NCBI RefSeq assembly: GCF_032302195.1 | Contig: NZ_CP135275.1 | Span: 3,472,001-3,536,000, forward strand | DNA from: Paenibacillus sp. MMS20-IR301 | GTDB taxonomy: Bacteria > Bacillota > Bacilli > Paenibacillales > Paenibacillaceae | Length of the DNA: 64,000 nt | Direction of reading: 5' to 3' | Part shown: positions 1 to 8,627 of the stretch, one piece after another | How the letters are laid out: each line of letters begins with the position of its first letter | Numbering within the stretch: the first letter of the stretch is position 1 | Notes under the pieces: generated by a model | The model's database searches: none | Seen by the model: the letters and a program-made list of their open reading frames with translations, nothing else | Told to the model about the DNA's origin: nothing | Translations under genes and position numbers: made by a program

Positions 1-6
1 AAGCAC

Positions 7-186
7 ATTGTTGTACAAACTGCAACTTTGACCCACTGATTTCCGGGTATCAGTAAGGATTGTTGTACGAAATACAATAATAGACCTACTAATCAGCCCT
101 ATTGAGGAGAATTGCTGCATTCCATGCAACAATCCTGGAGTTGCGTTGTTTTCAGAAGCGAATTGTTGCATAAAGTACAGGATTCA
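7..186. repeat. Degenerate 52-bp tandem palindrome array
   Basis: Four copies of a motif close to ATTGTTGTAC begin at 7, 59, 111 and 162, so the period is 52, 52 and 51 bp. Each copy is followed by an imperfect inverted half (TGCAAC, TACAATA, TGCAACAA, TACAGG), making a roughly 21-bp palindrome. Copies 1 and 2 also share GACCYACTRAT in the stretch between palindromes, so the whole 52 bp unit is probably duplicated. The array may continue left of the window. No ORF with a ribosome binding site lies in 1-385; between 187 and 319 I see nothing else. Confidence 0.6.
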
Positions 187-319
187 TCCTGATGAGCTCA
201 TGCGGCTGCGGCAGCAGTAACGTAGCGGGAGATCAGCAGTGGAAACAGGAGCTGCGGCGGATGATACTGTGGCGGGTGACGCAGCACAGGCTCCCGCCTA
301 TGCCGTTGCAACACATAGA

Positions 320-357
320 ATAAGCCCCCGGAATCTAGGAGATCCCGGGGGCTTATT
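320..357 (-). terminator. Terminator of glnA
   Basis: AATAAGCCCCCGG and its inverted copy CCGGGGGCTTATT flank a 12-nt loop, 29 bp beyond the glnA stop codon. The stem is strong, with an AT-rich end on both sides, so it may also work in the other direction. Confidence 0.85.
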
Positions 358-385
358 TAGCAAACTATATTCTCATTAATTCATC

Positions 386-1810
386 TTATACATCAAAGTA
401 CAGGGAGTATTCATGCGGGTGAACGCGGATCGCAACGGCTTGGGCTTCGGAACGTTTCAGCGCGATATAGTTATCGATGAAGTCCTTAGTGAATACGCCG
501 CCCTCTGTAAGGAAATCGAAATCTGCTTCCAGAGCATCCAGAGCTTCGTCCAGTGTACCCGGAACGCTGCGGATTTTCTCTTTGTCTGCATCAGACAGTT
601 CGTAGATGTTCTTATCCAGTGGACCGTAACCCATTTCTTCCGGGTTGATCTTCTTCTTGATTCCGTCCAGACCAGCCATCAGCATAGCAGAGAAGGCCAG
701 GTAAGGGTTAGCAGTGGAGTCCGGTGTACGGAACTCGATGCGACAGCCCTTAGGTGTCACAGCAGCTACCGGGATACGGACAGCAGCGGAACGGTTACCT
801 TTGGAGTACACCAGGTTAACTGGCGCTTCATAACCAGGAACCAGACGTTTGAATGAGTTGGTGCTTGGGTTAGTCAGCGCGATGAGTGCCGGAGCATGAT
901 ACAGGATACCGCCGATGTAGTGCAGGGCCAGCTCACTCAGGTTGGCATAAGCGCCTTTTTCGTAGAACAAAGGCTCGCTGCCGTTGAAGATCGACTGGTG
1001 AACGTGCATCCCGCTGCCGTTATCACCGAAGAGCGGTTTAGGCATGAAGGTTGCTACCTTGCCGTATTGGCGTGCAGTGTTCTGCACAATATATTTGTAA
1101 GTCAGGAGATTATCAGCTGTTTTCTTCAGGGTGTCGAAACGGAAGTTGATTTCCGCCTGGCCTGCAGTTGCCACCTCATGGTGGTGACGTTCGATTTCAA
1201 GGCCTGCTTCAGCAAGCAAACGGCACATTTCGCTGCGGATGTCCTGTTGGGAATCCACTGGAGCTACAGGCACGTAACCGCCTTTAACGCCTACTTTGAA
1301 TGCCAGGTTGCCGCCTTCATCCTTACGGTTAGTGTTCCATGCCGCTTCTTCCGAATCCACGAAGAAGGAAGCACTGTTCATGCCGCTCTCATAACGGACA
1401 TCGTCGAAGATGAAGAATTCAGACTCAGGTGCGAAGAATGCTGCTGTACCTACACCGCTTGCCTGCAGGAACTCTTCAGCCTTTACAGCGATACCGCGCG
1501 GGTCGCGCTCATAACGTTCGCCATCAGGTGTGAAAATATCGCACATGATGTTCAGCGTTGGGTGAGCTGTAAACGGATCGATGTAAGTAGTGCTTGGATC
1601 AGGCATCATTACCATATCCGACTCTTCAATCCCCCGGAAACCTGTAATGGAAGAACCATCAAATGCTACTCCATTTACAAATGTTTCTTCTTCAACCGCG
1701 GATGCTGGCAATGAGATGTGGTGGGCACGTCCACCCAAATCTACAAACCGGAAATCCACCCACTCGATATTGTTTTCCTTGATCGTCTGCAACACTTTTT
1801 CAACCGACAT
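386..1810 (-). CDS. glnA: Glutamine synthetase, type I-beta
   Basis: Makes glutamine from glutamate, ammonia and ATP; cytoplasmic dodecamer in this family. The 474-aa protein carries the N-terminal beta-grasp domain and the catalytic core (DGSSITGF, FAPESEFFIF, NGSGMHVHQS, NRSAAVRIP). It is longer than the 444-aa GSI-alpha enzyme of Bacillus and has the GSI-beta segment around residues 395-450, including NIYEL, where Tyr403 corresponds to the adenylylated tyrosine of the E. coli enzyme. No glnR lies next to it, unlike the Bacillus glnRA operon. The start is supported by GGGGAGG 9 nt upstream. Expression is probably nitrogen-controlled, since GlnR-like boxes and a good promoter lie upstream and a terminator follows. 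Confidence 0.95.
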   Translation of the reverse strand: MSVEKVLQTIKENNIEWVDFRFVDLGGRAHHISLPASAVEEETFVNGVAFDGSSITGFRGIEESDMVMMPDPSTTYIDPFTAHPTLNIMCDIFTPDGERYERDPRGIAVKAEEFLQASGVGTAAFFAPESEFFIFDDVRYESGMNSASFFVDSEEAAWNTNRKDEGGNLAFKVGVKGGYVPVAPVDSQQDIRSEMCRLLAEAGLEIERHHHEVATAGQAEINFRFDTLKKTADNLLTYKYIVQNTARQYGKVATFMPKPLFGDNGSGMHVHQSIFNGSEPLFYEKGAYANLSELALHYIGGILYHAPALIALTNPSTNSFKRLVPGYEAPVNLVYSKGNRSAAVRIPVAAVTPKGCRIEFRTPDSTANPYLAFSAMLMAGLDGIKKKINPEEMGYGPLDKNIYELSDADKEKIRSVPGTLDEALDALEADFDFLTEGGVFTKDFIDNYIALKRSEAQAVAIRVHPHEYSLYFDV

Positions 1811-1889
1811 GCTTAATTCCTCCCCAAGTTCCGAACATTAGGCCGCTCACAGTATCAAATGTTCTTGTTTTTATTTTTTTGCTGTCGTC

Positions 1890-1918
1890 ATTATAAATCT
1901 CAAACCTAACATCGTCAA
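1890..1918 (-). promoter_or_regulatory. Sigma-A type promoter of glnA
   Basis: On the minus strand a -35 box TTGACG (1913-1918) and a -10 box TATAAT (1890-1895) are separated by exactly 17 bp. It points at glnA, whose start is about 80 bp downstream. Confidence 0.8.
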
Positions 1919-1924
1919 TGCTTA

Positions 1925-1963
1925 TGTCAGGTATTTCTTACGACAATGTAAGATATTCTGACG
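1925..1963. promoter_or_regulatory. Two GlnR/TnrA-like boxes before glnA
   Basis: The known GlnR/TnrA consensus is TGTNA-N7-TNACA. Here TGTAA-N7-TGACG (1947-1963) fits but for the last base, and TGTCA-N8-TTACG (1925-1942) is a weaker second copy. Their starts are 22 bp apart, about two helical turns, and both lie just upstream of the -35 box. The position upstream of -35 would fit activation as well as repression; that is inference. Confidence 0.6.
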
Positions 1964-2021
1964 CTTTGGTGAAAATACCAATTTCACCCGATTTCCATGT
2001 CACCTTTGTCCTGTTTCCACA

Positions 2022-2074
2022 AAAAACAGCCCTCTCCCTCCGCACGAAGCAGGGGAAGAACGGCTGTAATCAGC
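2022..2074 (-). terminator. Terminator of aroF
   Basis: On the minus strand ACAGCCGTTCTTCCCCTGC pairs imperfectly with GGGAGAGGGCTGT and is followed by a run of T. It begins about 18 bp after the aroF stop. Confidence 0.75.
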
Positions 2075-2091
2075 TAGGGATCAGCTGTATT

Positions 2092-3138
2092 TTATACTAA
2101 AGCTGCCGGTTCCAGAGACGGCGAGAACTTGCGGCCGACAAGCGGTGCCAGCTTCTCCAGATCTCTCAGCAAATCGTCAAACTGCCCAGGGAACAGCGAC
2201 TGCACGCCGTCGCCAGTCATCGAATTATCAGGATCGGTATGCATTTCGATGATTAGACCGTTGGCGCCTGCAGCAACCGAAGCCTTAGCCATCGGGGCAA
2301 CCAGCTCACGCCGTCCGGTGCCGTGGCTCGGGTCAGAAATGACCGGCAGATGGCTGAGATTCTGCAGCACTGGAATGGCCGACAGATCCAGCGTGTTGCG
2401 TGTGTAGGTTTCGAACGTACGGATACCGCGCTCGCATAACATAACATCACGGTTGCCTCCGGCGAGGATGTATTCCGCCGCATTCAGCAGCTCGTCGTAA
2501 GTCGCACTGAAGCCGCGCTTCAGCAGCACAGGACGGCCGCAGGTTCCCAGCTTGCGCAGCAGGTCAAAGTTCTGCATGTTGCGTGTACCCACCTGCAGAA
2601 TATCAGCATGCTCCGCACAGATATCCACGTACTCCGGTGTCATAACCTCGGTGATGGTCAGCAGGCCGTGACGTTTGCCCGCTTCTGCCATCATCGTAAG
2701 GCCTTCCACGCCGACGCCCTGGAAGCTGTAAGGTCCGGTACGCGGCTTGAAGGCACCCCCGCGCAGCACCTGGCCGCCGGAAGCCTTGACCAGCCGGGCG
2801 ATCTCATCAATCTGCTCCGGAGATTCCACGGCACACGGGCCGCCCATAATGACGAGATTCTCCCCGCCGATCTTGACGCCGCGGATATCAATAACCGTAT
2901 CCTCCGGGTGGAAGTCACGGCTGGCCAGCTTGTAGGATTTAGTGATCTTCACAACATTCTCTACGCCCTTCATCTGGCGCAGATGCTCGGCAAGCTTCGG
3001 TGTCACTCCGCCGACAAGCCCGATTACAGTATGATCCGCTCCCCTTGAGAGATGAACCTGCAGGCCCTCCCGCTCAATAACGGCAATAATATCATTTACC
3101 TGCTCCTGCGGTGTTTGGTTGGATGTAATAACGATCAT
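2092..3138 (-). CDS. aroF: 3-deoxy-7-phosphoheptulonate synthase (DAHP synthase)
   Basis: Condenses phosphoenolpyruvate and erythrose 4-phosphate in the first step of the shikimate pathway. The 348-aa protein has a ferredoxin-like N-terminal regulatory domain (about 1-75) and the type I-beta barrel, with GGPCAVES, RGGAFKPRTGPYSF, EVMTPE, GTRNMQNF, LLKRG and SDPSHGTG. The Bacillus subtilis enzyme has a chorismate mutase domain at its N-terminus instead; here the Thermotoga-like ferredoxin fold suggests feedback control by an aromatic amino acid. The start has AAAAGGGGAG upstream. It has its own terminator and no partner aro gene nearby. Confidence 0.95.
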   Translation of the reverse strand: MIVITSNQTPQEQVNDIIAVIEREGLQVHLSRGADHTVIGLVGGVTPKLAEHLRQMKGVENVVKITKSYKLASRDFHPEDTVIDIRGVKIGGENLVIMGGPCAVESPEQIDEIARLVKASGGQVLRGGAFKPRTGPYSFQGVGVEGLTMMAEAGKRHGLLTITEVMTPEYVDICAEHADILQVGTRNMQNFDLLRKLGTCGRPVLLKRGFSATYDELLNAAEYILAGGNRDVMLCERGIRTFETYTRNTLDLSAIPVLQNLSHLPVISDPSHGTGRRELVAPMAKASVAAGANGLIIEMHTDPDNSMTGDGVQSLFPGQFDDLLRDLEKLAPLVGRKFSPSLEPAALV

Positions 3139-3389
3139 ATTATAGCTCCCCTTTTGGATAATTAAAGTATTGTTCAGATTATAAGAATAAATACTATCTC
3201 GCTACGACGCGTGTACGCTTTTAAGCACTAAAGTAATTTTACCGCATCTTTCCCTTTCAGTCAACCGTTAATCCCCGTTCTGCAGCCCAGTCTTTACAAA
3301 TTCCTGCAGTCAGATCTGCTCATCATGCTTGATAAACTGTCCGCCACAGCGGGACTCCTGCCAGTCGTGGACCCCGAAACATGCTACAT
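3139..3389. other. Intergenic region between ispH terminator and aroF
   Basis: About 250 bp upstream of aroF. On the minus strand a TATAAT-like -10 box occurs near 3176-3183, without a convincing -35 partner. Nothing else recognisable. Confidence 0.4.
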
Positions 3390-3426
3390 AAAAAACAGTG
3401 CAGCCCCAAACGGAGCCGCACTGTTC
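3390..3426 (-). terminator. Terminator of ispH
   Basis: AACAGTGC (3394-3401) and GCACTGTT (3418-3425) form the stem; on the minus strand it is followed by TTTTTT. It lies 40 bp after the ispH stop. Confidence 0.85.
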
Positions 3427-3464
3427 TTGTATGGAATCTATAATTTCACTTACGTGTCAATCCA

Positions 3465-4421
3465 TTAAGTAGTGCTGGCCGTCTTGTTCTTCACCGGCGG
3501 CAGCAGCTTCGCCATATTCACCGTGCGTCTGATCTCCCAGGTCTCAGGCTTATCATCATCATACTGCTCCAGATAAGCGATAACTTCCTTCGTAATCGGC
3601 GTAGGCGTTGAAGCTCCCGAGGTCACACCCACCTTGGTAATTCCCTTCAGCCAATCCGTATTCATCTCGGACACATCAGCGATCCGGTGTGCCGGCACGC
3701 CGGCAATCTCTTCCGACACCTGTGCCAGCCGGTTCGAGTTATTACTGCGCGGGTCTCCGACAACGATCACCAGCTCACACTGGCCGGCCTGCTCGGCCAC
3801 AGCTTCCTGGCGTACCTGGGTCGCCATACAGATCTCATTATGCACCTCGGCGCCGGGGTAGGTTTCGAGCAGTTTTTTCATAATATGCTTGATATCCCAC
3901 TGGCTCATGGTCGTCTGGTTCGTAATGACAATCTGGGAGGAATTAAGCACGAGTCCGGCAATATCAGCCTCTGTCTCTATCAGATGGACATGCTCCGGAG
4001 CAATGCCCACAGCGCCTTCCGGCTCTGGATGGCCCTTCTTGCCGATGTATATGATCTGGCAGCCCTCGGCAACCTTCTCTCTGATAAGGTCATGCGTCTT
4101 CGTCACATCCGGACAGGTGGCATCGACCGTGGTCAGCCCTTTAGCCCGGGCCAGCTTGCGCACCTCCGGCGATACGCCGTGTGCTGTGAAAATGACTGTA
4201 CCGCTATCCACTTTATCCAGAATATCCAGACGGTTATGCCCGTCCAGCGTAATAATCCCGTCATCCTCAAACGAATTCGTGACATGGCTGTTATGCACAA
4301 TCATGCCAAGTATATAAATCGGCCGGGGCAAATCAAGATTTTGTGCCGCCTGCCGTGCCATAACCATCGCATCGACGACGCCATAGCAATAGCCCCGGGG
4401 AGAAATTTTGATGACTTCCAT
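3465..4421 (-). CDS. ispH: 4-hydroxy-3-methylbut-2-enyl diphosphate reductase
   Basis: Last enzyme of the methylerythritol phosphate route to isoprenoids; reduces HMBPP to IPP and DMAPP with a [4Fe-4S] cluster. The 318-aa product shows the three cluster cysteines in [17 protein letters not shown] and [12 protein letters not shown], and family motifs AHGVSP, GKKGHPE and TSGASTP. I use the ATG at 4421, with GGTGA upstream; an in-frame TTG at 4445 is less likely because conserved sequence begins at [10 protein letters not shown]. It is monocistronic, with its own terminator. Confidence 0.95.
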   Translation of the reverse strand: MEVIKISPRGYCYGVVDAMVMARQAAQNLDLPRPIYILGMIVHNSHVTNSFEDDGIITLDGHNRLDILDKVDSGTVIFTAHGVSPEVRKLARAKGLTTVDATCPDVTKTHDLIREKVAEGCQIIYIGKKGHPEPEGAVGIAPEHVHLIETEADIAGLVLNSSQIVITNQTTMSQWDIKHIMKKLLETYPGAEVHNEICMATQVRQEAVAEQAGQCELVIVVGDPRSNNSNRLAQVSEEIAGVPAHRIADVSEMNTDWLKGITKVGVTSGASTPTPITKEVIAYLEQYDDDKPETWEIRRTVNMAKLLPPVKNKTASTT

Positions 4422-4478
4422 GAATTCACCGCTTTCTGCTGTCAATGACTGCTGTAATAGGAACGGTTTAATTATACC

Positions 4479-5924
4479 CTATTCCAGCGGCGGGGCAAAG
4501 AGAAGCGGCAGCCAGATCACGAACGTTGTCCCTTCGCCCTGGCGGGTGACCACCTCTACAGACCCTCCGTGCTCGTCAATAATCCACTTGGCGATGGACA
4601 GTCCAAGCCCGATGCCTTCGGTAATGCCTCTGGATTCATCCGCACGGTAGAAGCGGTCGAAGATATGCGGCACCTCATCCTTTTCCATTCCGATTCCGGT
4701 ATCGGCAATACGGATGCCCACCTGGTTCTGGTAAAAGACAGCATCCAGCGACACCTGACCCTCAGGCGTATATTTGAAAGCATTGTCAATGAAAATAAAC
4801 ATCATCTGCTGCAGATAATCCTTGTTGCCAAGAATATATTTTCCGTTCAGATGTCCCAGCTCACCCACAGACCATTCCGCCTGCCGCGGCAGGAAGGACG
4901 CCCGGCGGGCCACCTCGGTCATCATCGGCTCCAGGGCTACCGGCTCAATATCAAAGGTCCGGCCGGTATCCGCTCTGGCCAGAGACAGCATATCCGACAC
5001 CAGCCGGCTCATTCGGGCTGCCTCATCGGCAATATCCTTCACGGATTCGATAGAAAGCTGGCGGATTTCGGCCTCAGTCATCCGGCTGTTATCCGGCTCC
5101 AGCTCCCAGACCTTCTGCAGCAGATCAATGTTTCCGCGGATCGTTGTCAGCGGTGTCCGCAGCTCATGCGAGGCATCCGACACGAAGCGGCGCTGGGTCG
5201 CATACGCCTCCTCCAGTCCGGTGTAGAAGCCCTCCATCCGGCCAAGCATGCTGTTAACGGTTTCAATTAGCCGGCCGATCTCATCCTGCGGTCCGTTATA
5301 TTCAATCCGCGAGCTGAGATCCGTTCCGGTCTGGATTCCGTTTGCCGCCTCAATGACCATACCGATCGGGCTCATTGCCTTGCGGGCCAGGAACAGGCCG
5401 AAGGTGAAGGCGGCAATCAGCGTGGCGAAGGAGCCGACCAGCAGAATATTTTTCAGCGTCAAAAGCAGCCTGTCCTGTTCCCCCGTATAAGCGGCAACCT
5501 GAAGCACAGCCGGAATCATCCCGTCCGTTGTAGTTACATCAATTGAAATCTGATAGACCAGAAACGGATTGCCCTCATAGCTCGACTTAATGAAGCCTTG
5601 CTGATGCTCCAGGTCCTTCTGATCGGGAATATTGAACTGGACATCAATATTATCCAGATTGTCATTTGCAATCAGCCTTTTCAGATCGTAGATATACATT
5701 TGTGCGAACAGATTCTGCCCTTCCGGGCCGCCGATCACAAGCTTCAGGTTGCCATTGCTCCAGGCCTGCCCAAGGACTACCTTGTTCGACTGTTCTACAA
5801 GCCGGTTCTTAATATCGCCATAGCTGTCAAAATACACAAACCCGTAAATTGCGGCTGACAAGGCCAGCAGCATAACGGCCAGAATGCCTGAGTACCAGGC
5901 GGTCAACCGCAATCGTATAGACAT
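4479..5924 (-). CDS. Sensor histidine kinase, two-component system
   Basis: Membrane kinase that senses an unknown signal and phosphorylates the response regulator encoded just upstream. The 481-aa protein has an N-terminal membrane segment (about 12-32), an extracellular domain, a second membrane segment (about 165-187), HAMP, a HisKA motif DASHELRTPLTTIRG, and ATPase boxes (DNAFKYTP, ADTGIGM, GIGLGLSI). The ATG at 5924 follows the regulator stop as TAATATG, with GAGGTG 8 nt upstream; a GTG at 5933 is the alternative. Sited after an htrA-like gene, it recalls protease-linked envelope stress systems (CssRS, MprAB), but the sequence alone does not assign it. Confidence 0.93.
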   Translation of the reverse strand: MSIRLRLTAWYSGILAVMLLALSAAIYGFVYFDSYGDIKNRLVEQSNKVVLGQAWSNGNLKLVIGGPEGQNLFAQMYIYDLKRLIANDNLDNIDVQFNIPDQKDLEHQQGFIKSSYEGNPFLVYQISIDVTTTDGMIPAVLQVAAYTGEQDRLLLTLKNILLVGSFATLIAAFTFGLFLARKAMSPIGMVIEAANGIQTGTDLSSRIEYNGPQDEIGRLIETVNSMLGRMEGFYTGLEEAYATQRRFVSDASHELRTPLTTIRGNIDLLQKVWELEPDNSRMTEAEIRQLSIESVKDIADEAARMSRLVSDMLSLARADTGRTFDIEPVALEPMMTEVARRASFLPRQAEWSVGELGHLNGKYILGNKDYLQQMMFIFIDNAFKYTPEGQVSLDAVFYQNQVGIRIADTGIGMEKDEVPHIFDRFYRADESRGITEGIGLGLSIAKWIIDEHGGSVEVVTRQGEGTTFVIWLPLLFAPPLE

Positions 5925-5925
5925 A

Positions 5926-6612
5926 TTAGTCACCTCTTAGGATGTAGCCGGCTCCCCGGATCGTTTGAATCAGCCTTTTTCCGCCATGCTCCTCCGTTTT
6001 CTGGCGCAGCATAGCGATGTACACTTCGAGCACATTAGATTCTCCGCTGTAATCATAACCCCATATTTTATCCATAATCAGATCCCTGGACAGCACCCGC
6101 TTCGGGTTCTGCATGAACAAATGCAGCAGCTCAAACTCCTTCGCCGTCAGCTCCAGGCGTTTGCCGCCGCGCAGCACTTCACGCGAATCCACATCCAGCG
6201 TAATATCCTCGTAGGCAATCGCCTGCTCGGAGCCGCCTCCCTGCTCACTCTTGCGCCGCAGCAGGGCGCGCACCCGGGCCAGCAACTCCTCCAGGGCAAA
6301 CGGCTTCACCAGGTAATCATCCGCGCCAAGATCCAGCCCCTTGACCCGGTGCTCAATCTCGTCCTTGGCTGTCAGCATCAGCACAGGAACACTGCTTCCG
6401 CCCTCGCGCAGCCGCCGGCAGACCTCGAAGCCGTCTACCTGGGGCATCATCACATCCAGAATCACAACATCCGGATCACCGGCCATAACAGCACGCAGCC
6501 CGTCAGCCCCGTTGGCAGCCGTTTTGACATCATAGCCTTCAAAGGCCAGCCCGCGGCGCAGCATGGATATTATTTTCTCATCATCATCAATAATTAGTAT
6601 ATTCGGTCGCAT
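5926..6612 (-). CDS. OmpR-family response regulator
   Basis: DNA-binding partner of the adjacent kinase. The 228-aa protein has a receiver domain (about 1-120; acidic pocket IIDDDEK, phosphoacceptor Asp in VILDVMMP, Lys in YLVKPFA) and a C-terminal winged helix (about 130-226; ELTAKEFELL, RGAGYILR). The start is taken at MRPNILIIDDD with GGGGGC upstream; in-frame extension to 6729 has no homology. It is the first gene of a two-gene operon with the kinase, downstream of the htrA terminator. Confidence 0.93.
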   Translation of the reverse strand: MRPNILIIDDDEKIISMLRRGLAFEGYDVKTAANGADGLRAVMAGDPDVVILDVMMPQVDGFEVCRRLREGGSSVPVLMLTAKDEIEHRVKGLDLGADDYLVKPFALEELLARVRALLRRKSEQGGGSEQAIAYEDITLDVDSREVLRGGKRLELTAKEFELLHLFMQNPKRVLSRDLIMDKIWGYDYSGESNVLEVYIAMLRQKTEEHGGKRLIQTIRGAGYILRGD

Positions 6613-6689
6613 CCGGCAGCCCCCATTGTATAGTTCATATATCTCTATTGTATCAGATGAATCCCGCTCTCCGCATCCGCAGCAGGGCA

Positions 6690-6720
6690 GCAAAAACGGA
6701 AGGGTTTCCCCTTCCGCTGC
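6690..6720 (-). terminator. Terminator of htrA-like gene
   Basis: CGGAAGGG-TTTC-CCCTTCCG (6697-6716) followed on the minus strand by TTTTTG. Confidence 0.85.
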
Positions 6721-6741
6721 GTTATTCACCGTCCGGCATGT

Positions 6742-8403
6742 TTATTGCTTCTGGGTTTGAGTAGTGTCAAAATCATTTTTGTTGCCGATGGTCACCGGAA
6801 GATCCAGCTTCTTGCCGTCACGTACTACATTCAGTGTAACCTGATCGCCAACCTTAAGGCTCTGGATGTAAGTAATCAGATCCTGGCTGGTTGCATAATT
6901 CGTACCGTTCACACCCGTAATGATGTCGTAAGGACGCAGGTCCGCAGTATAGGCTGGCGATTTGAAGACAATCTCGGCAACCACGGAGCCTTCCTTAATG
7001 TCAGTGCCCATTTGCTGGGCTACCTGATCGGTAATGGTCATCAGTGAAGCACCGATGAATGGTACCGGTTCTTTAGGAATTGCCTGGTTGGCTTCCAGCT
7101 TATCTACTACTTCCTTAATGGTATTGACTGCGATAGCAAAGCCGATACCCTGGGAATCCGTACTTACGGCTACATTCATTCCGATAACCTGGCCGTTCAG
7201 ATTGAGCAGAGGTCCGCCCGAGTTCCCTGGGTTAATCGAAGCATCGGTCTGCAGCAGATTCTTGTAGTTTCGGGTACCGCTGCCGTCTTCTTCATTGATA
7301 TCAATGCTGCGGCCTTTGGCGCTCAGTACCCCTGCCGTAACGGTGTGGTCAAAGCCCTGCGGATTACCGATAGCCACCACTTCAGAGCCTACCTTGATGC
7401 TGTCGGAATCACCAAGCGCTACTGTAGGGAAGTCGGCTCCTTCAATTTTGAGTACAGCCAGGTCCAGATCTTTGCTGGAACCGAGCAGCTTAGCTTCGTA
7501 AGGTTTAGTATTGCCGTCCACGGTAACCTGGATAACATCGGCGTTCTCCACAACGTGCTGGTTGGTCAAAATATAGCCGTTAGAATCATAGATGAAGCCG
7601 GTACCGATTCCGTATGGAGTAAGCTGGGAAGAACCGGAGTTGTTTGATTCGGACTGGGATTCTGAGTTAGAGCCGTTAGAGCCGGAAGAGCTGCCGCCGA
7701 ACTGGTCTCCGAAGAAGAACTGGGAGAACGGGTCGCTCATATTCGGATTGCTGCTGCTTCTGCTGCTCGATTTGACCAGTGTCTCAATTTTGACAACGGC
7801 CGGTCCTACACCGTCTACTACGCTGGATACATCACCTGAGCCGGTAACAAGTGCGGCAGTAGAGGTTGAAGGTGTTATTGTCGCGCTGCCGTTAGCCGTC
7901 TTGGCTGCTGTATTCGAAGTGGCGACTGTTGCCGCCTGATCCCCTGTGAACCAGTTGCCCCGGTCCGCCATAACCATGGAACCCGACAAGACAATCATTC
8001 CGGCGAGAAAAGAGACCAGCACCGCCTTGACCGGCTTCTTCGGCTTGCGGTTATACTGCCAGCTGTTGTTCCCTTCAGGAGGGTTGCCGCCGCGTCCGCC
8101 GTTTCCGTCATAGCCTGTAGTGCGCAGCGAAGTGTTGTACGGCAGTGGCTTCACCGGCTGGGGAGGGGTAATCTCTACCCGGTCCGGCTCCCGGCGGTTA
8201 TAATGCTGCCCGTCTGAATTCATTTCATCATTATTCATCGATTTGAAAGGACCGTAAGAGTAGTAGTACGAAGAGCCCGCCTCCGCATGCTCACTGCTGT
8301 CATTTGCGTTGCTGCTGGTGTTGCTATTATTGTCCCAATCCCGATCCGGTCCCGGTTCATTATCACGATTATAGTTGTTGTAGTTGTTTTTGTTATCGTC
8401 CAT
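6742..8403 (-). CDS. HtrA/DegP-like membrane serine protease
   Basis: Envelope quality-control protease. The 553-aa protein begins with a long Asn/Asp/Tyr-rich cytosolic tail (about 1-125), has one membrane segment (about 128-147), a low-complexity Ser/Thr/Gly region, then the trypsin-like domain with the full triad: His in TNQHVVENAD, Asp in DLDLAVLKI, Ser in NPGNSGGPLL. A single PDZ domain (about 445-540) ends it. This is the architecture of Bacillus HtrA/HtrB/YyxA. The Ser/Gly/Asn tract around 215-265 sits in a protease loop and is unusually long. It precedes the two-component operon on the same strand, which may control it; that link is inference. Confidence 0.93.
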   Translation of the reverse strand: MDDNKNNYNNYNRDNEPGPDRDWDNNSNTSSNANDSSEHAEAGSSYYYSYGPFKSMNNDEMNSDGQHYNRREPDRVEITPPQPVKPLPYNTSLRTTGYDGNGGRGGNPPEGNNSWQYNRKPKKPVKAVLVSFLAGMIVLSGSMVMADRGNWFTGDQAATVATSNTAAKTANGSATITPSTSTAALVTGSGDVSSVVDGVGPAVVKIETLVKSSSRSSSNPNMSDPFSQFFFGDQFGGSSSGSNGSNSESQSESNNSGSSQLTPYGIGTGFIYDSNGYILTNQHVVENADVIQVTVDGNTKPYEAKLLGSSKDLDLAVLKIEGADFPTVALGDSDSIKVGSEVVAIGNPQGFDHTVTAGVLSAKGRSIDINEEDGSGTRNYKNLLQTDASINPGNSGGPLLNLNGQVIGMNVAVSTDSQGIGFAIAVNTIKEVVDKLEANQAIPKEPVPFIGASLMTITDQVAQQMGTDIKEGSVVAEIVFKSPAYTADLRPYDIITGVNGTNYATSQDLITYIQSLKVGDQVTLNVVRDGKKLDLPVTIGNKNDFDTTQTQKQ

Positions 8404-8540
8404 GTTTTTCTTTCCTCCCGCGCCTTGCCTTGTCCGGCAAAGTGTTATTTGTTTTCTTGTTCTTATTTTGTACTTTAAACCTTAAGGTCACATTAAAAAC
8501 AATTTAAACGCAGATAAAAGATGTATAGATTTAGCATGTA

Positions 8541-8580
8541 GAATAAAACAAACCCCCGGCCAATTACCCGCCGGGGGTGA
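8541..8580 (-). terminator. Terminator of the liaFSR operon
   Basis: ACCCCCGGC (8552-8560) and GCCGGGGGT (8570-8578) form the stem; TTTGTTTTATT follows on the minus strand. Confidence 0.85.
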
Positions 8581-8627
8581 TACATGACAGATTTATGAGA
8601 TTGCCAATAGAAGACCGGTATGAACCG

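Noticed and set aside
7..186. CRISPR array
   Set aside because: Spacing is regular, but repeats are degenerate, spacers resemble each other and no cas gene is present.
896..1714. Long plus-strand ORF (272 aa) opposite glnA
   Set aside because: It is antisense to a certain gene, has no ribosome binding site and its product looks like translated antisense (Cys/His-rich). The same holds for many long ORFs opposite thrS, yfkN and the cbi genes.
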